Positions 22,475-33,600 of a stretch of 64,000 nt of DNA are shown piece after piece; the first letter of the stretch is position 1; the number at the start of each line of letters is the position of its first letter. The notes under the pieces were generated by a model that had not been told where the DNA came from, ran no database searches, and was given only the letters and a program-made list of their open reading frames with translations. This DNA is from Porites lutea (taxonomy: Eukaryota; Cnidaria; Anthozoa; Scleractinia; Poritidae): assembly GCF_958299795.1 (NCBI RefSeq), contig NC_133204.1, forward strand, positions 9,840,281-9,904,280, given 5' to 3'. The position numbers were made by a program, and so were the translations under genes.

Positions 22475-23398
22475 TTATTCGTCCTCTGACAATTGGTACT
22501 TTACCACCCGTCCCTGAGGTAGTCTAATGGCAATCTGTCGAACCGGTGTAGAGGGAGGTTGAGAGAGTCTTTCTCCGTAAGGATCTTTTCGCATTCGTTC
22601 AGTCCAGGTCTCAAGTTTGACAGTTTTTAAACCTGCAGTAACATCCAGGATATTCCTGTCAGTGCACTTTGAGTCGTTTGCACGATTTCCTCGACAAAGA
22701 GACTCTGTTTTACACCGCATGCCCCATCCATTAAAGAAACCATTTTTAGGCACCTCCACTTTGTTCTTTTTTTTCCTCGTCGATTTAGCCACGGAGCCAA
22801 TCGGACGTGCTGAGAAAGCAACGCGGTTAATCTTTATGTTCGTGCAATATTGCTTTGTCCTTTGTTTCTTGTTTGAGTGTTCAAAGTCATTTGTAAAACA
22901 CCGCACGCATTTGTAAGGATCAACAGTGCATGAACTTTCAGGAGCTGACTTGGAACTTTGTACGCGTCCAGTTGGAGTTCTGGAAGTTTTTACGTCTCTC
23001 GTTTTAAACTGTTTCCCTTCCTCAGTTTTAGGAGCTGCAATTTCGTATGTTGTTGACTGTAACAGCGCGCGACCCGTCCGAATGGCTTTCTTATGCTGTT
23101 TCTCTAGTTTGACACGAGCCTTTTCCTTTTCGCGAATCCTTTTCACAGTCTTGGGTTCCAGTGAAAGAAAACACTGTTCCTCAGCAGTCGTCCTTTGAGG
23201 AATAGTAATAACCCGTTCATCGCCTGCTGCTGGCTGCAGAGGTTTTGTCCGAAGAAATTGGCCGACTTTTTGTTGACTCCGTTTGTTGTTGCCAGCTTCA
23301 TGTGGACTCAGCGAGGTGTGTAAGTACTTAAGCCTCCTTAATGCTTGTTCAATCGACTGCTGTTTTAGCTTTTTCTCTCCCAAACACACTGCCGCCAT
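22475..23398 (-). CDS. Orphan intronless gene B (basic; CxxC and RVxF-like motifs)
   Basis: 307 residues, ATG at 23398 inside AAAATGGCGGC. No family recognised. Contains a helical basic stretch (KRIREKEKARVKLEKQHKK, about residues 86-104), CVRCFTNDF near the middle with a further Cys downstream, NRVAFSARP at about residue 191 (fits the RVxF docking pattern), and near the C-terminus RQIAIRLPQGR, the short motif shared with orphans A, C and D. Charged C-terminal end (QLSEDE). No membrane segments. Transcribed opposite to its orphan neighbours. Nuclear location is a guess from charge only. Confidence 0.72.
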   Translation of the reverse strand: MAAVCLGEKKLKQQSIEQALRRLKYLHTSLSPHEAGNNKRSQQKVGQFLRTKPLQPAAGDERVITIPQRTTAEEQCFLSLEPKTVKRIREKEKARVKLEKQHKKAIRTGRALLQSTTYEIAAPKTEEGKQFKTRDVKTSRTPTGRVQSSKSAPESSCTVDPYKCVRCFTNDFEHSNKKQRTKQYCTNIKINRVAFSARPIGSVAKSTRKKKNKVEVPKNGFFNGWGMRCKTESLCRGNRANDSKCTDRNILDVTAGLKTVKLETWTERMRKDPYGERLSQPPSTPVRQIAIRLPQGRVVKYQLSEDE

Positions 23399-25966
23399 TT
23401 TGAAAAACCATTTCAGAGTCCAAATGTCCGATAGTAAGACAAGAAATGGCTTTTATAATAGTGCCTCGAACACATTACAATTTCAAAAGCTCTCTTGTCG
23501 CGCTGTCAAATAAACTCGTCACCTTAACAAAAGAATTGTTTATTTGTTGTCATCATTGAAAAGAACTTAAGTGTATCAATATCCAATGGACTCGTTCTGA
23601 AATAATAATTAGGGGCTATAATTATTAGCACAAGAATTACTGCAATAGTTTTGTTTGTCTAACATGTCATTGTTCTGTTTACAGTTCATTCTACAAGTGA
23701 AAGTTTTTACTTGCGTCAAAGAAAAGGCATTATTTTTATTTGATTCATTGTTTAAATGCTCGAATGGACTTGAATGGCATACGGCTGCAAAAACTGACAT
23801 GTTTTTCAAAACTTAAAAACAAAACTTTCATTAATTACAGACGACTATCTCCTAACGGATACCTCTATAAGACCGTGGACACAGACGCCCAGGGCTGGCA
23901 ACGTTTTTATCTAGACACAATTTATGGTGTACATTTTTCAATGCATATAGTATAGACGAGAAAAGCATGGATTTTGGTAAAATAAACCATCTAGGAAGAG
24001 ATCTGGGGGTCAAGTGACTTCTTAAACTGCCGCCTAAAATAGACTTCGTTTCAGAAACTGACCACTAGAGTTAAGCGTGTTCCCAACGTTCAGAGTCTGA
24101 GAGTGGAGCCTGGGTAAAAACAGAGTGAGCAAGAAAAAAACGAGGGGAGACTGGGAGATGCCGCTCTTTCCAGTCTCCCCAGTTTTTTTGCTCTCGGCTC
24201 AAAAAGCCACTTTTGCATCGCCATAGTACACGTTGATTTCCACCGCCCCGCACCCCTCGTCAAAAGAAGCGTAAATATGGGTTTTCTTTCTCCTAGGACG
24301 ACTGTGATACCCAGGTGAAATTGAAAACATTTCCTATGCAAAATTTATGCAGTAAACAAAGGGTATTGTAAGCAATGTGAAAGTTGTTAGTTTTTTTTCC
24401 CGCGCTATGCCTGAACGTCTGCAACAGGCTGCTGGAGTTAGTTCCTACCGTTCGTTTTCTTTAACTCTCTACAAGACCGGCGGACACCTGTCTAAAACGG
24501 ACACTTGAAAGAGACCCCAAAGGTCTCCCTCCTAGAGAGAGCTCTCTGACTGTAGTTTTATCTTGAACGATCGGGTAACCAGGCTAGCCCGTTTTCCTTG
24601 GCAAAAATCCCTTGCTTTAATCTAGCGTAGACATACTACTTGCTAACACTGTTATGTCTCAAAATGGAGACGAAACCTCCACCTCTTCTTTCAAACAGCT
24701 GTGCAGATGTAAACTTGGGTATAAAAAATCACGTTTTTTGGCCTAAAATAGGGTCAAGGATTCAGGAAGGGTGCGTTTCAACCCACCCGTTTTCCAAGGC
24801 AGGGCTTGAAATCAACACCCTCAAACTCGCAAAATGTGAGTAGTTTTCGGAAGTTGCGAGTCAAAAGAATCTCTATTTGCAAGCATTTGCGAGCTAGCGC
24901 TCCCTGGTCAAAGAGGTTTTTCTTGAAATTTTCTTCGCGTGTGAGAGAAAAGCCGCTCGACGCGGCGAGGAAGAGGAAAACCTTTGGTTACCTTGGACTT
25001 AAATATCACTTTCAGGCAAACGAGAGGGTCAGAATCTGACCCTTGGGAGCTGATTGGTTGATATTTTTACAAACACGCAAATCAATTTGATTGGTTCGAA
25101 TAATTTGAACTTCCGAGGGAACGGCGAGGCCTTGGGACCAGGAAAGAGTTAGCGTTTCGAATTTCTACTGGTGGAATTAATCCTTAGAAGCAAAGAACTA
25201 TGAAGCAATACCTCGCGAGAACAACTGCAAATGTATCATATCTAGAGTCCAACGCTATCCAATATAAAAAGACTTCTGTACTTCGTCGGTGCATAAGACG
25301 CTGTTTAATAAACAAACAAAGTCGATTAGAAAGCGTGAAGAAAAACCAATCTCAATAGCTCCCTTTAATCCAAAATTAATTTAACTTTTCTTTGTCTAGA
25401 ATGTGCCGTCGGCTGTTGATCAAAGCTCTATTGAATTATCCAATCATCTGTTTGCTTTTTAGATATCATGAATTGATTTTTTTAGACGAAAGTGTTTTCA
25501 CTGAGGCCCGATTGAATACCTCCCACAAAAGTTAATTACATAGGGGATTACCGGGTTTATAGATGGTGCAGAACACTCTTAGAAACAGAATAACAGAATA
25601 TACGCGCAATATCTGGACAGTAAACAAGCGCTGTGCAACTGTGAATAAATAACCGGGGTGGATTATTTTTAAAGAAGAGACTTCAGCCTTGAAGACAACA
25701 CTTTTCCACAATTGGCTAGTTCTGTGAAGTAGGGCTACGACGAGTAGCTAGTAAAGAATTACGCTGGGCTAGGATTGGACAGGCAAAGTTTTGTGCGGGT
25801 ATTCCAGGTCGACGAACTGGCCGCGAAATTTCAATTTAGGACAGTTAGAGTCGACTAGTTTCAAGACACGACTGACTTAGTTAAAGTAAGCAAAGTAAGG
25901 AAATCATTCTCAGGTTACATTCCTACATTTTCGAGCGGTAGTGGTCTTGTTGCAAGCTGTCTGAAA
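23399..25966. other. Intergenic, decayed repeat fragments only
   Basis: No gene recognised. 24460-24600 resembles a worn element with 'ctctctacaagaccgg' and 'ctctctgactgta' ends. 24750-24960 has the look of an old transposon fragment but matches nothing else in the window. Part of 25600-25966 is probably the promoter and 5' UTR of orphan C. Confidence 0.35.
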
Positions 25967-26902
25967 ATGACCTTCTCTTCAGAGCCGATGCCTTCATCTA
26001 ACGAAGTCTGTCAGAGCCGGATAGACCAAATGTCACCCTATTTTGATGTCCAAGAGTTCAAATGCACGTCCCGAAGTAGCAGCGATTCTTTTGAAGATGT
26101 CCTCCCCGCCATTGATGTGATGTCAATTTATACTCAACTTTCAACGCAGCCGAGTACATCTCGGGCTGCAAAGCGGAGAGTACATTTTACACTAATGCCT
26201 TCTGTGTTTGGGGCAGACGGGAGCTCTTCACCTCAAGTTACCAGCTGGAACTATAAACCTGTTAGGTATGTAAATAATACTGAAAACGCATCCAAGAGAA
26301 GAGGGATGGATATGAACAAAAAAAATGACAGAGATGAGTGGAGTTTAGCGAGAGAGCACAGTCAGAGAGTGGGTTACTCGTCCCCAGCTTTCCGCTGCAG
26401 ATCTCCTCCCTCTCGACTGCACAAGTTCAGAAATGCACAGAACAAACCTGAACAAACTTCGTCTCAAACGGGAGCTGTTTCCGAAATGACCATACAAAGA
26501 GCTATTCTCTTCCAGAGAACTCTAAACTCTAAATTTATCACGAATGATGAAAGAAGAAAACACAATAACACTCCCGTCTGCGACTTGGAGCCAGAAATTC
26601 TGAAACTGCCTTTGAAAAAGCACGTTTCCATGCCGGATTTAAAGTCATTACACTCAACGCTGTACAGTGGAGGAGAAAGAAAAGACAGACAACAGTATAG
26701 TTTGAGGAAAACTTACAAGAATGTCAGCACAAGAGAGAAGACTCAAGCATTGATCGTGCCAGACCTGGAAAACAACATGACGGAAGGAAAATGTCCATTT
26801 TGTATCGCGGAAAGTCAAAGCCTCGGCAATACCAAGGACGTTATCAAGTTCAAAAAGATTGACATAAAGTTACCGTGTCTGGATACAAACCAAGACCTCT
26901 AA
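25967..26902 (+). CDS. Orphan intronless gene C (RVxF motif, C-terminal IDIKLP)
   Basis: 311 residues, ATG at 25967. No family recognised. Ser-rich N-terminus; KRRVHFTLMP at residues 69-74 is a textbook RVxF-type PP1 docking sequence. Later come KHVSMPDLKSLHSTLYS, TQALIVPDL (about residue 260, echoed by KQALIVKIPGL in orphan D), a CPFC pair, and KFKKIDIKLPCL 14 residues from the end, the motif shared by all four orphans. Mostly predicted to be disordered by composition. No membrane segment or signal peptide. Real gene by frame length and absence of repeats; function unknown. Confidence 0.72.
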   Translation: MTFSSEPMPSSNEVCQSRIDQMSPYFDVQEFKCTSRSSSDSFEDVLPAIDVMSIYTQLSTQPSTSRAAKRRVHFTLMPSVFGADGSSSPQVTSWNYKPVRYVNNTENASKRRGMDMNKKNDRDEWSLAREHSQRVGYSSPAFRCRSPPSRLHKFRNAQNKPEQTSSQTGAVSEMTIQRAILFQRTLNSKFITNDERRKHNNTPVCDLEPEILKLPLKKHVSMPDLKSLHSTLYSGGERKDRQQYSLRKTYKNVSTREKTQALIVPDLENNMTEGKCPFCIAESQSLGNTKDVIKFKKIDIKLPCLDTNQDL

Positions 26903-28667
26903 AGTCATCTCTGGTTTGCTATTGTTTAGTTCTTAAGCGAAGTTTTCATGCTGTGTAGATTTAAATTAAAAACCAAAATTAAATTACTTTATTTATCTTC
27001 AGCAGTATTAATAATAGCACGAAGTTTCGTGGGGCCGAGTAAATATATGAAACAAATAATTCCCATGAAACATAGAAAGGATAAGAATCCAACAAGGCCG
27101 CAAGCAAACACGTCGGCTGTTTTCGATTTGAACTCTTGGGACGACCGTTAACACACCCAAACTTTAACTCGGGGCCTTTTCTCTGTGGCTCTGGATTGTC
27201 CAAGTCCAACGCTCTTATACTTATTGCTCAATCATGGCAGCCTCTTTCAAGATCCACAAGGTGCGTGAGGCAGCTTGCTTCTTAGCTCTCTGTTCAAAGA
27301 ACTTTTCTTAATTAACTGACAAATGCGTTGTTCTCTAATACAAAGAAAACGATGCACCGAGGACGGAGATTGTTTATAGCATGACATTTCCTTAATACAT
27401 CTTGGTTATACAACACTGGGCTTTGTAAGAGCATGCGCTATATGTAAGTCAGTTTAGTTACAACTAACCTTGCCATTGGCAGCAAAGTTTAAACAACGGC
27501 TATGGTGACATTAAAGAATAATTAGGAAGTTTTGCGTCGCAGTTGTGTAATGACGTCAAAAAAAATGTACCAAAAAGAAAGTGTGCTGCATGAGAAGAGA
27601 TATTACTTTGCTTACAAACCGTTCTTTTTTAATAGCGATTTTTCTTTCTATGTTCTCGTTACCGTTAAGCGTGCAATTCACTTTACACGGAGTAAAAAAA
27701 GCCGTCTCGGCCGACAAACGAAGCTTTATCAGGATGCCCACCCCCATGAAAAGTCAATTAACTTTGGAAAGCTACCAATCACCTAATACTAATTGATATA
27801 ACTCCCATTGTTCTCATAAAGAACGCTGTTTTTGAACAAGTGCAGCTTTTATAATCCATCCAGATAATTCCAATATAAGCTTCTTATTTAAACTCTCAGT
27901 AATTTCCCAGCTGGCGGTCTGCTTTTAATAAAAACGAGACAGACAAGAGTTTTCTTTTTTAACTTTTATCTTCTTAACAGGGTAAGATGCGACCGAGATG
28001 TTTACTTAAGCGCAATAAATGTACGTAATTAACACAACATGGGTTCATTTATTTTTAGCACAAATTCGTCTCACATCTTCGTACAATAAGTTAGTTAGCT
28101 TTGTCATGTAGATATCCACTTGTATTTGTATTTAATTTTGATTTTAATTATCCACCTCCTAAGGACTCCTTCTTAATGGAAAGCCACTCTGATCGAGTGA
28201 TGTTTTTTACAGATCAAGGCCGATTTCACCAATTCTCTTTTTATATTCAAATTTTAGCCACTTTTGAAGAGTTTGGACATTCTGATCACTGTTTGTTTGC
28301 CCAGGGCAAATTTCCTTGAAGTTTTGACTTGGTAATTAATCAAATCGAATGCTTGATCTAATCGTTTTCCTAGACATAGCGTGCAGCCAGTTACAGGATG
28401 TTTAGGTCAGCAAAGTGCTGAGAGAGGACAATGTGCGAAATTGTACGGACAGGAAAAAATTATTACAAGCTCATAATTACGTTTTTGTCGTAGAGGCGAG
28501 GAAATCAATATTCAGTGTAATTTTGAACGAGCACACACGGTACGTCAAGCTGCTAGCTACTGCAATCAAATTAAAACTTGGGGCTATAGAAGTTCTGAGA
28601 TTCGGAGCGAGAGGCAAAAAAGTTATATTGGCATGGTTAGCTGTATTTGCCCTGCTCAACTTTTGCA
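26903..28667. other. Intergenic, no gene or repeat recognised
   Basis: AT-rich 3' flank of orphan C and promoter side of orphan D. Several short open frames overlap each other on both strands and show no family features; a CRE-like tgacgtca lies near 27550. Confidence 0.4.
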
Positions 28668-29363
28668 ATGTACAAAGGAAAAGAGAGATCCAAGTCTTCG
28701 AAACTCGCAGTCGGAGCGAAGCAATCGTTGTTTGTTCAAAGAAAAAGGACGAAAGAACTAAGCAAAAGTTTGGGCGATTTATCTAACTTGAAAAGAGAAA
28801 TCTACGAAAAGTTGAATGGAAAACTCACGAAGCCAAGCCCTCGTTCGCTTCGACCTCGAAGACTCGGCGAAACAAACGTTTCACTGGAAATTGATGATAT
28901 AGGGACATCCTTAGCAACTAGGGATTGCTGCTGCGTTCTAAAGACAGAGATAAAACGAGAACACCTAACGTTGGAGAGTACGCCTACACCACCGCCTTCA
29001 AGAGACGAACAACGCTTACGAGATATAGCGAGAGAAAACTCAAACTCAGCGAGTTTTAACACCATGAGGCAAAAGACATTAAAAGTTAATGATATTGTAC
29101 ACACAGCGTCGAAACTTGAAGCAGAGTATCTTAGGAGAGCGAAATCACCTGCTTATTCAAGGAACTTTACGAAGAGGACTCTAAATGGATATCGTTGTGT
29201 TTGCGAAGGGAGCAGTTACACTGAAAGAGTAAAACCAAGTTGCAGATTTAAGAAACAAGCGCTGATTGTTAAAATTCCCGGGCTGTCCGACAACTTAAAC
29301 GACTATAATTGTAAGGGAGGATGGGACACGAGATCAAATTTTTCGTATCGACATAAAAAGTAA
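28668..29363 (+). CDS. Orphan intronless gene D (basic, low-complexity)
   Basis: 231 residues from ATG at 28668 (MYKGKERSKSSKLAVG); the frame opens slightly upstream but without an ATG. No family recognised. Basic N-terminal third with SLGDLSNLKREIYEKLNGKL, a Pro/Thr patch (STPTPPPSRDE), and near the C-terminus KKQALIVKIPGLSDN, sharing QALIV and the [hydrophobic]-V-K-I-P motif with orphan C and the other two. No RVxF motif seen in this member. An overlapping frame (28415-28786) on the same strand has less gene-like composition. Confidence 0.66.
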   Translation: MYKGKERSKSSKLAVGAKQSLFVQRKRTKELSKSLGDLSNLKREIYEKLNGKLTKPSPRSLRPRRLGETNVSLEIDDIGTSLATRDCCCVLKTEIKREHLTLESTPTPPPSRDEQRLRDIARENSNSASFNTMRQKTLKVNDIVHTASKLEAEYLRRAKSPAYSRNFTKRTLNGYRCVCEGSSYTERVKPSCRFKKQALIVKIPGLSDNLNDYNCKGGWDTRSNFSYRHKK

Positions 29364-29962
29364 ACTTAAGGGTTTTTTTGGAATAGAGCAAGTATATTTA
29401 TTATATAAGCAGATAGAATTTAAGCGTACTCTGACTGCCAGTGCGCGATAAACCTCCCAATTAAGTCAACTGCACGGCGGGTAATCCGAGTTATATTCAA
29501 GGACATAAATTAAGTATATTTGTAAATTTTGCTCCAATAATCTGATAACTAATATTATCATATTTTTTGGATAAATTTTATTTTCAGTGCCGACAATGAA
29601 AACTGATAAAAGCATAGAAAGCGTAGAAAAACCTTAAGGGACCAAGCCATCGAATTTTTCTCTTTCTAGCCACAAAAAAAAACCTGAAATTACCTTCAGT
29701 ATAAATGTTCTTATTCTTAGTACTAGGTACTTGTTGAGAACACTGTTTTTATAATTTTTTTTGGCGTGCGTTTCTCTAAAGTCCCGGCAACTTCTTCGGG
29801 CCCGAAGCCTGATATTAAAATCAAAATCTAGAGGGTAGAAGCGCCTGTCCTAGCTAACAAACTATTTTTTAACGAATCGCCTGCAAAGCTATTGAAACCT
29901 CGATGTTGAGTATAAACACAGCAGACATGAAACAGCTTTCCGGGTCCGAAAAGCTTTCGGGA
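29364..29962. other. Intergenic, nothing recognised
   Basis: 3' flank of orphan D, AT-rich, without repeats shared with the rest of the window. Confidence 0.4.
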
Positions 29963-30276
29963 CTTTTGAGAAACGTACGCCTGACACAAGCGACTTTCCG
30001 CTCTGCAGACCGGCACCCTCATCAGAGCTTACCCGGCTGCGGGTTTACTGCGGGCACTTTAGAAACCCCAAGGATATTTTCCGAGTGGGCAAACGAAAGT
30101 AATATATATGCAACGACAACAACAACAGCTTTTGAGAAACGTACGTCTGGCACAAGTGACTTTTTGCTCTGCAGGCCGGCACTCTCATCTGAGCTTACTC
30201 GGCTGTGGGTTTACCGCGAGCACTTTACAAATCCCAAGGATATTTTTCGAGTAGTCAAACGACAGTAATATGCAAA
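29963..30276. repeat. Two-unit tandem duplication, 166-bp period
   Basis: CTTTTGAGAAACGTACG begins at 29963 and again at 30129. The two units stay alignable for about 145 bp (tgacacaag/tggcacaag; cggcac..tcat; ggctg.gggtttac; ccaaggatattttccgag) with about 15 percent differences. Not related to the nearby genes or to other repeats seen. Confidence 0.78.
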
Positions 30277-30644
30277 TCGGCTTTCCTTTCCCATCACAGA
30301 GTGGTTCAGGGTTGGCTTTTTTAAAAATACAATCTTGAAAAAGTCAGGCCGGCATCGCTGAGGTGCGGCAGAGATCTACTTAAGGGTGTGTTGCATTCCC
30401 TTTCGCGAAGCTACTGGCGAATTTTAAAGGGGTTACAAGAAAACGGTACACTGACGCTCAGATCTAATTTACAGAATTTGGCATTTGACTTCTCGACAAC
30501 TATCAGGGAGGCATTTAGTTTTCTGTACACCTCTTCTTTTAATATCAATTCAAAAGTAATTTACACATGTATAAGTATTGTTCATATTGAAACTTGATTC
30601 TCTGAGTTAACTTTGAATTCGTAACTGACCATCTCCCGCGCGCA

Positions 30645-33600
30645 TCAACTGCGTAGCAAAAGACAGCTGACAACGCCGAAAACAGTCGCACTCAGTTGAT
30701 TTGTGAAAGGCTGTAAGGACGGAAATCTTATTATATCATGCACTTTATACTGTATATACATGCTTTCTGTGTCTGGTACAAAAGAATAGAATAACATATG
30801 AAGGCCTTTAGGACTATAAAGACCACTATAAAGTTCTTTATACAAGTCTCGCGTTTTCTTTGGAGGTTCTAGTCATTAGACAAATCCTTGTTATCAGATG
30901 AATAGAGTTCAATAACATATTTTTAGTGGTTTGAAACGGCAGTTCTACAGTATTCTTTTGGTTTTCCAAAGCATTCCATAGTATCTTTCTATGACTTACG
31001 AATTTCATAGTCCAGCCATGATAGTTTGAGCCTGCAGACTGCGTTCTTGAGTGCTTAGTGTGGACGCAGCAGCTAACAGCTCACCACACCTTCATAAAAA
31101 TATACAGACAAAATTATCCATTAGTACAGGAGATATTAAAGGAGCAAGTTTGAACGAATTTAGGTGTTTTAACAATTCTGGTCAGATACGACTTACCGTT
31201 TTTGTTCCTGAATTTCTGATTCAACAGTTTTTGACAATCCTTCCATTTCCTTAGCAAATGAATCAACCTGAATGATTGGAGAATGAATTCATTAAACATC
31301 GCACTACATATGGTACCGGCCGGAATATGACACTCAGTAAATTTGCCTTGAATACTGTATATATACCAACAAATGTAAATGCAAGGCGGGCTACGTTGAC
31401 CAAAGTCGACCTAGCAAAATCAGAACATTTCAGATGCAAGCTGTTTCGTTGAAAGGGATGCTAATGCTGAATGACTGTATATTGACTAACGTTTTTTACG
31501 GTTACTGTCCACAAACCCCTTATTAGTTTGTACTCCTGAAAAACTCTTAAAGTTCTTCAGATTTGGAATGTGAAAATACCGTATTTATTCGATAACACGC
31601 CGGTACGTTTATTAAATTTTTAGCGTTTCCAATGCTGCGTTTATTCCAGGGCGGCGTTTATTTCGAAATCGCTTTTTTTTAAATCACTGACAACAGTTAT
31701 TGTAAATCCTTTGTAAATATTATGTAATTTAAAGATTCCAGTGTCTCCCTTATTTTGCTGAGATAGAATCATAAATGTCTGGATGGTGTGAATTACCAAG
31801 TTCTACAGAGGTTTTTCTTATTATCCTCGAGTAAAAGCCGCATTCTTCTGATTAGGTGCGGCGTTTATTCGAGGGCGGCGTTTAATCGAATAAATACGGT
31901 AATACTTCAACGACAAATTCTATCGCCTAGTGATTTGTTTGTCAAAAGCTTTTTGTTTGTATGTCTGTTTGTTTAGTGTGTTTTCGTTCTCCTCGCATAG
32001 CGATACACTACATTCGCTTCTAATTCACCTTCTGCTGCTTATGCTTGGTAAGCTCATCAATTTCTCCCAACAGCCTTTCACTCTCATCCAGTACAGCGAA
32101 GAGTTCGTCTACAATATGAACGATCAAGAGCTAAAGTCAATCTTTGTCTAAAATAACACGCCTACAAACTTACTGTACTTAATAATTTCTAAATCGAAAA
32201 GAGTGAGTTAAAGTAAAACATATTAGTCCGCATCTTTCCTACAATTCATCACCCTGACCAAAGGGTACAAACTAAAGATGTAAGGTAAAAGATCTTGACC
32301 AAAACACCACACGGTTACATACGGGTACCATACGAGTAACATACGGGTACATACACCTCAACTCCTTATAGGTTTACAATATAGTAATTCCTTCGGGTTT
32401 TATTTTCTAACACTCAAGCAAAGACGGCTATAACACTCAAATGTATGTCATATTAATCGCTATAAATCAGTGAAGGCAGCGTGGCCGAGCAGTTAGAGCG
32501 CTGGGATTACAATCGAGAGGCTCCGAGTTCAATCCCCGCTCTAATTGCTACCTGGATTTGTTCTCAGTAGTCCAGAGTGCAACTTCTAGGCCACGCTTGT
32601 AAATAGTCAACTGCTTTGCCTCCGGCCAGTTGGGAATCTTAACCATATATGTTTATTTCAATTATTTGTCTCTGCCCTTCAGTATTCATGGGTCATCGTG
32701 GGTTACCTGTAATTTTGTTACCCCTTCAAAGTCAATTTTTTATATTCAATTAATTTAATCGGAATTCATACCATGGTTATCAGGAAGAAAGACTCCATTA
32801 ACAGACATGTGATGTCTAGTGGTGTCTAATGCTGCAGCTAGTTTACTGTACTCTAAGATCAACTTGAGCATGTTGGAGCCGATCGGCTTCAGTCCTGACA
32901 TCTGCAAAACACAAAATACCCGAAAACAAATTCGACCGTTACAGTAAGGATACAAAGTGACGCCAAGTTTCTTTATTTTTCTTTCTTTTTACTAATTTAT
33001 TTTTTCCGGGAGGGGGAGGGGCTAAGTGCAGCCTCCAGCAGTGGGTGTCTCGATGGGCCCGCGGTTGGGAGAACCATGGGCGCATCGAGACACCCACGGA
33101 TGGAGACTGGGCCTAGGAGGAAAGTCACAAGGTCTCATCAGTTTTACAAAAGCTTAGTATAGCACATTAATAGGTGACCCAAACAAAATAATTATATCAA
33201 TAAAACAGAGACCAAGAATTTAGAATGAAAATGATTCAAAAAAACGGTGACTAAGCTCACTAGGGCACAGTATAAAGTGCAGCAGTTTGTACATCTGTCG
33301 TTTTAAAATGTCCCTTTTGGAAATGTTTTCTTGGCAACTGGGACGCAGTTTAGAGTCCGTTGCCGACACAAGAATGAATGAATAAATGGGCAGAAGCAGG
33401 GTAGAAGAATGGCCGCTGCTGACAGTTGTTATGTGAGGGAATGAACCTTTGCATGTCAAACTACACAAGGTTCGAATAAGGATGAAAAGTTTTTTAAAAC
33501 TCCCGTGCCGGAAGTCCCAGGTCCAGTCACAGATTGAAAAGTTGTTGAATAAAGCTGTAGAGGAACTGGACTTTCAGGTGCTTGTGTGAGGATGAAAATA

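Noticed and set aside
28415-28786. 123-residue open frame overlapping the start of orphan D
   Set aside because: Same strand, different frame, hydrophobic and composition unlike a gene; orphan D is longer and shares motifs with A, B and C.
29963-30276. CRISPR-like or satellite array
   Set aside because: Only two units of about 150 bp without spacers; a plain tandem duplication in eukaryotic DNA.
32475-32550. Possible leucine/serine-type tRNA gene
   Set aside because: Acceptor arms do not pair and the sequence continues into a SINE body.
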